64,000 nt of DNA from positions 744,001 to 808,000 of the forward strand of contig NZ_SULJ01000001.1 of the NCBI RefSeq assembly GCF_007115105.1. The letters are read 5' to 3'. The translations under genes and the position numbers were made by a program. Every line of letters begins with the position of its first letter. Position 1 is the first letter of the stretch. Below the pieces are notes generated by a model. The model was not told the DNA's origin and made no database searches. It saw only the letters and a list, made by a program, of their open reading frames with translations. The DNA is from Clostridium sp. HBUAS56010 (GTDB lineage: Bacteria; Bacillota; Clostridia; Lachnospirales; Lachnospiraceae). Of the stretch, positions 63,002 through 64,000 are shown one piece after another.

Positions 63002-63038
63002 AAACAGCCATTCCTTTATTTTGGAATGGCTGTTTTCT
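63002..63038. terminator. Bidirectional terminator
   Basis: 13-bp perfect stem (63002-63014 with 63023-63035), 8-nt loop, T-rich tails in both directions, between the convergent PdaA and transporter genes. Confidence 0.88.
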
Positions 63039-63039
63039 T

Positions 63040-64000
63040 TTATCGGAATACGCCAAGAATAAGACCTGCAGCAATCCATAGAATATTTAAAATCCATAAA
63101 GGCTTAAAAGAAAACTTCACATAATCTGCCAGTTTTTCATCTGCCAGATCACATGCCAGATAAAGCTGGGGCTGTGCCACTGGTGATACCATAGCACCCA
63201 TGTTCATTAATAAGGTGAGTACCACCACATCATTGGGAATTCCATAATTTGCACTGATACCTGCTACTATCGGAATAAAAGCATACTGCCAGATATCATT
63301 GGTAAAAATTAACATCATCGGCATACTGAGCACTGCAATAATCAGATACATCCAAGGTCCAAGAGCAGATGGAATAACACTAACCAGAAAGCTTACCATG
63401 GCATCCATCATTCCGCTTTCTGACAGAACGCCTACAACAACACCAGAAAGAAATACCGCACACGCTACAGGGTACATCTGCTTTCCGTAGGATTTAAGCA
63501 GTTCTCCCTGTTGTTTTAAATCCGGATAATTTACTGCAAGGGCAATTACAAGACCAATGGCAAATACAAAATAATTTTCACATGGTGCAAAAGCAAGTGC
63601 AAGAATAATTCCAAGTGTTAAAAGCAGATTAAAAAGAAACAGCTTTGGTCTTGCCAGTTCCGTATATTCCATTTCTGTATCTTTTTTTTCTCCGGCAATA
63701 CTTGCTAATGCACCTTTTTTCACCTGTATCTTCGCCATGATAACAGCAGCGCCAATACATAATATTATGTAAATAATCATCAGCGGAAGCATCTTTGCAA
63801 ATATATAATTATTGGGATTATCAATTCCAGCAAGTAAAGTAGATGCCCGCAGGTTTCTAGGATTCCATGGTGTTACAAACAAGGCACACATGGAGGCGGA
63901 ACACAGAAACATGAGTAATTTAGGATCCACTTTTAATTTTTTATAAAGCGGAAGCATCATTGGTATGGTAATCAGATAAGTTGCCGTAACACTCCCATCT
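63040..64000 (-). CDS. CitMHS-like carboxylate transporter, 3' part
   Basis: At least 320 residues of a polytopic carrier; the frame stays open to the right edge and continues upstream, so the start is missing. Reading in from the edge, DGSVTATYLITIPMMLPLYK matches the conserved segment of CitMHS citrate-metal symporters. Further recognisable is GMMDAMVSFL and DIWQYAFIP/VSPVAQPQLYLA. About eight helices. Substrate (citrate or another di/tricarboxylate) inferred from family. Confidence 0.85.
   Translation of the reverse strand, partial: DGSVTATYLITIPMMLPLYKKLKVDPKLLMFLCSASMCALFVTPWNPRNLRASTLLAGIDNPNNYIFAKMLPLMIIYIILCIGAAVIMAKIQVKKGALASIAGEKKDTEMEYTELARPKLFLFNLLLTLGIILALAFAPCENYFVFAIGLVIALAVNYPDLKQQGELLKSYGKQMYPVACAVFLSGVVVGVLSESGMMDAMVSFLVSVIPSALGPWMYLIIAVLSMPMMLIFTNDIWQYAFIPIVAGISANYGIPNDVVVLTLLMNMGAMVSPVAQPQLYLACDLADEKLADYVKFSFKPLWILNILWIAAGLILGVFR

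Noticed and set aside
63040-64000. Truncated transporter pseudogene
   Set aside because: The reading frame is open to the window edge and starts inside a conserved segment, so it is cut by the window, not broken.

Overview
The window looks like a chromosomal core segment of an anaerobic, spore-forming Clostridia member, most probably Lachnospiraceae of the Clostridium/Lacrimispora type. This is inferred from low-to-moderate GC, sigma-A promoters close to consensus, strong GGAGG ribosome sites, a class III (anaerobic) ribonucleotide reductase, a Spo0E-like peptide, tandem FtsI/SpoVD-type transpeptidases and a PdaA-type cortex deacetylase. I see no rRNA, tRNA, insertion sequence, prophage or CRISPR array. 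About 46 of the 54 protein genes lie on the minus strand.

Layout. 1-4.2 kb: start of trpS, then a one-carbon/methionine block (metF, a separate MetH reactivation protein, and a MetH lacking that domain). 4.2-6.4 kb: hflC and hflK behind a long leader that I read as a yybP-ykoY-type (Mn2+) riboswitch with a terminator. 6.4-7.7 kb: two uncharacterised genes. 7.7-20.9 kb: a dcw cell-division and wall cluster in the order mraZ, rsmH, ftsL, two class B PBPs, mraY, murD, ftsW, murA, divIB, ftsZ, with an MraZ operator at its promoter; murG and ftsA are absent from it. 21-22.1 kb: lgt and a 50-residue Spo0E-like gene. 22.2-27 kb: plus-strand ychF, an FNT channel and an MBL hydrolase, then a divergent AraC regulator/SDR pair. 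27-33.1 kb: gltB-gltD. 33.4-35.8 kb: HPr, queH and rpoD.

35.8-40.1 kb: an argF-led operon (argF, small membrane protein, birA, mutY, lipid kinase) whose promoter carries two ARG-box-like palindromes. 40.1-42.8 kb: a patatin gene and nfeD-qmcA. 42.8-47.5 kb: a MATE-nadE-RNA methyltransferase operon divergent from an Rrf2 regulator. 47.7-50.1 kb: an anaerobic RNR fused to a thioredoxin-like domain; its promoter overlaps the hflX terminator, whose two arms each resemble an NrdR box. 50.2-55.4 kb: 2-TM protein, phosphoesterase, scpA, scpB, dut, a TPR lipoprotein and hflX. 55.4-64 kb: a small XRE regulator, a D,D-carboxypeptidase with wall-binding repeats, a NUDIX hydrolase with a long unassigned leader, a PAP2-like protein, a glycosyltransferase with a CPBP protease, carbamate kinase, a PdaA-like deacetylase and the 3' part of a CitMHS-like transporter.

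Most genes are ordinary housekeeping genes. The interesting material is regulatory: the riboswitch-like leader of hflKC, the terminator/NrdR-like overlap ahead of nrdD, an internal terminator between metF and the MetH reactivation gene, and the NUDIX leader. I found no defence system or biosynthetic cluster. Several starts below are set by ribosome-site spacing and lie inside a longer reading frame.
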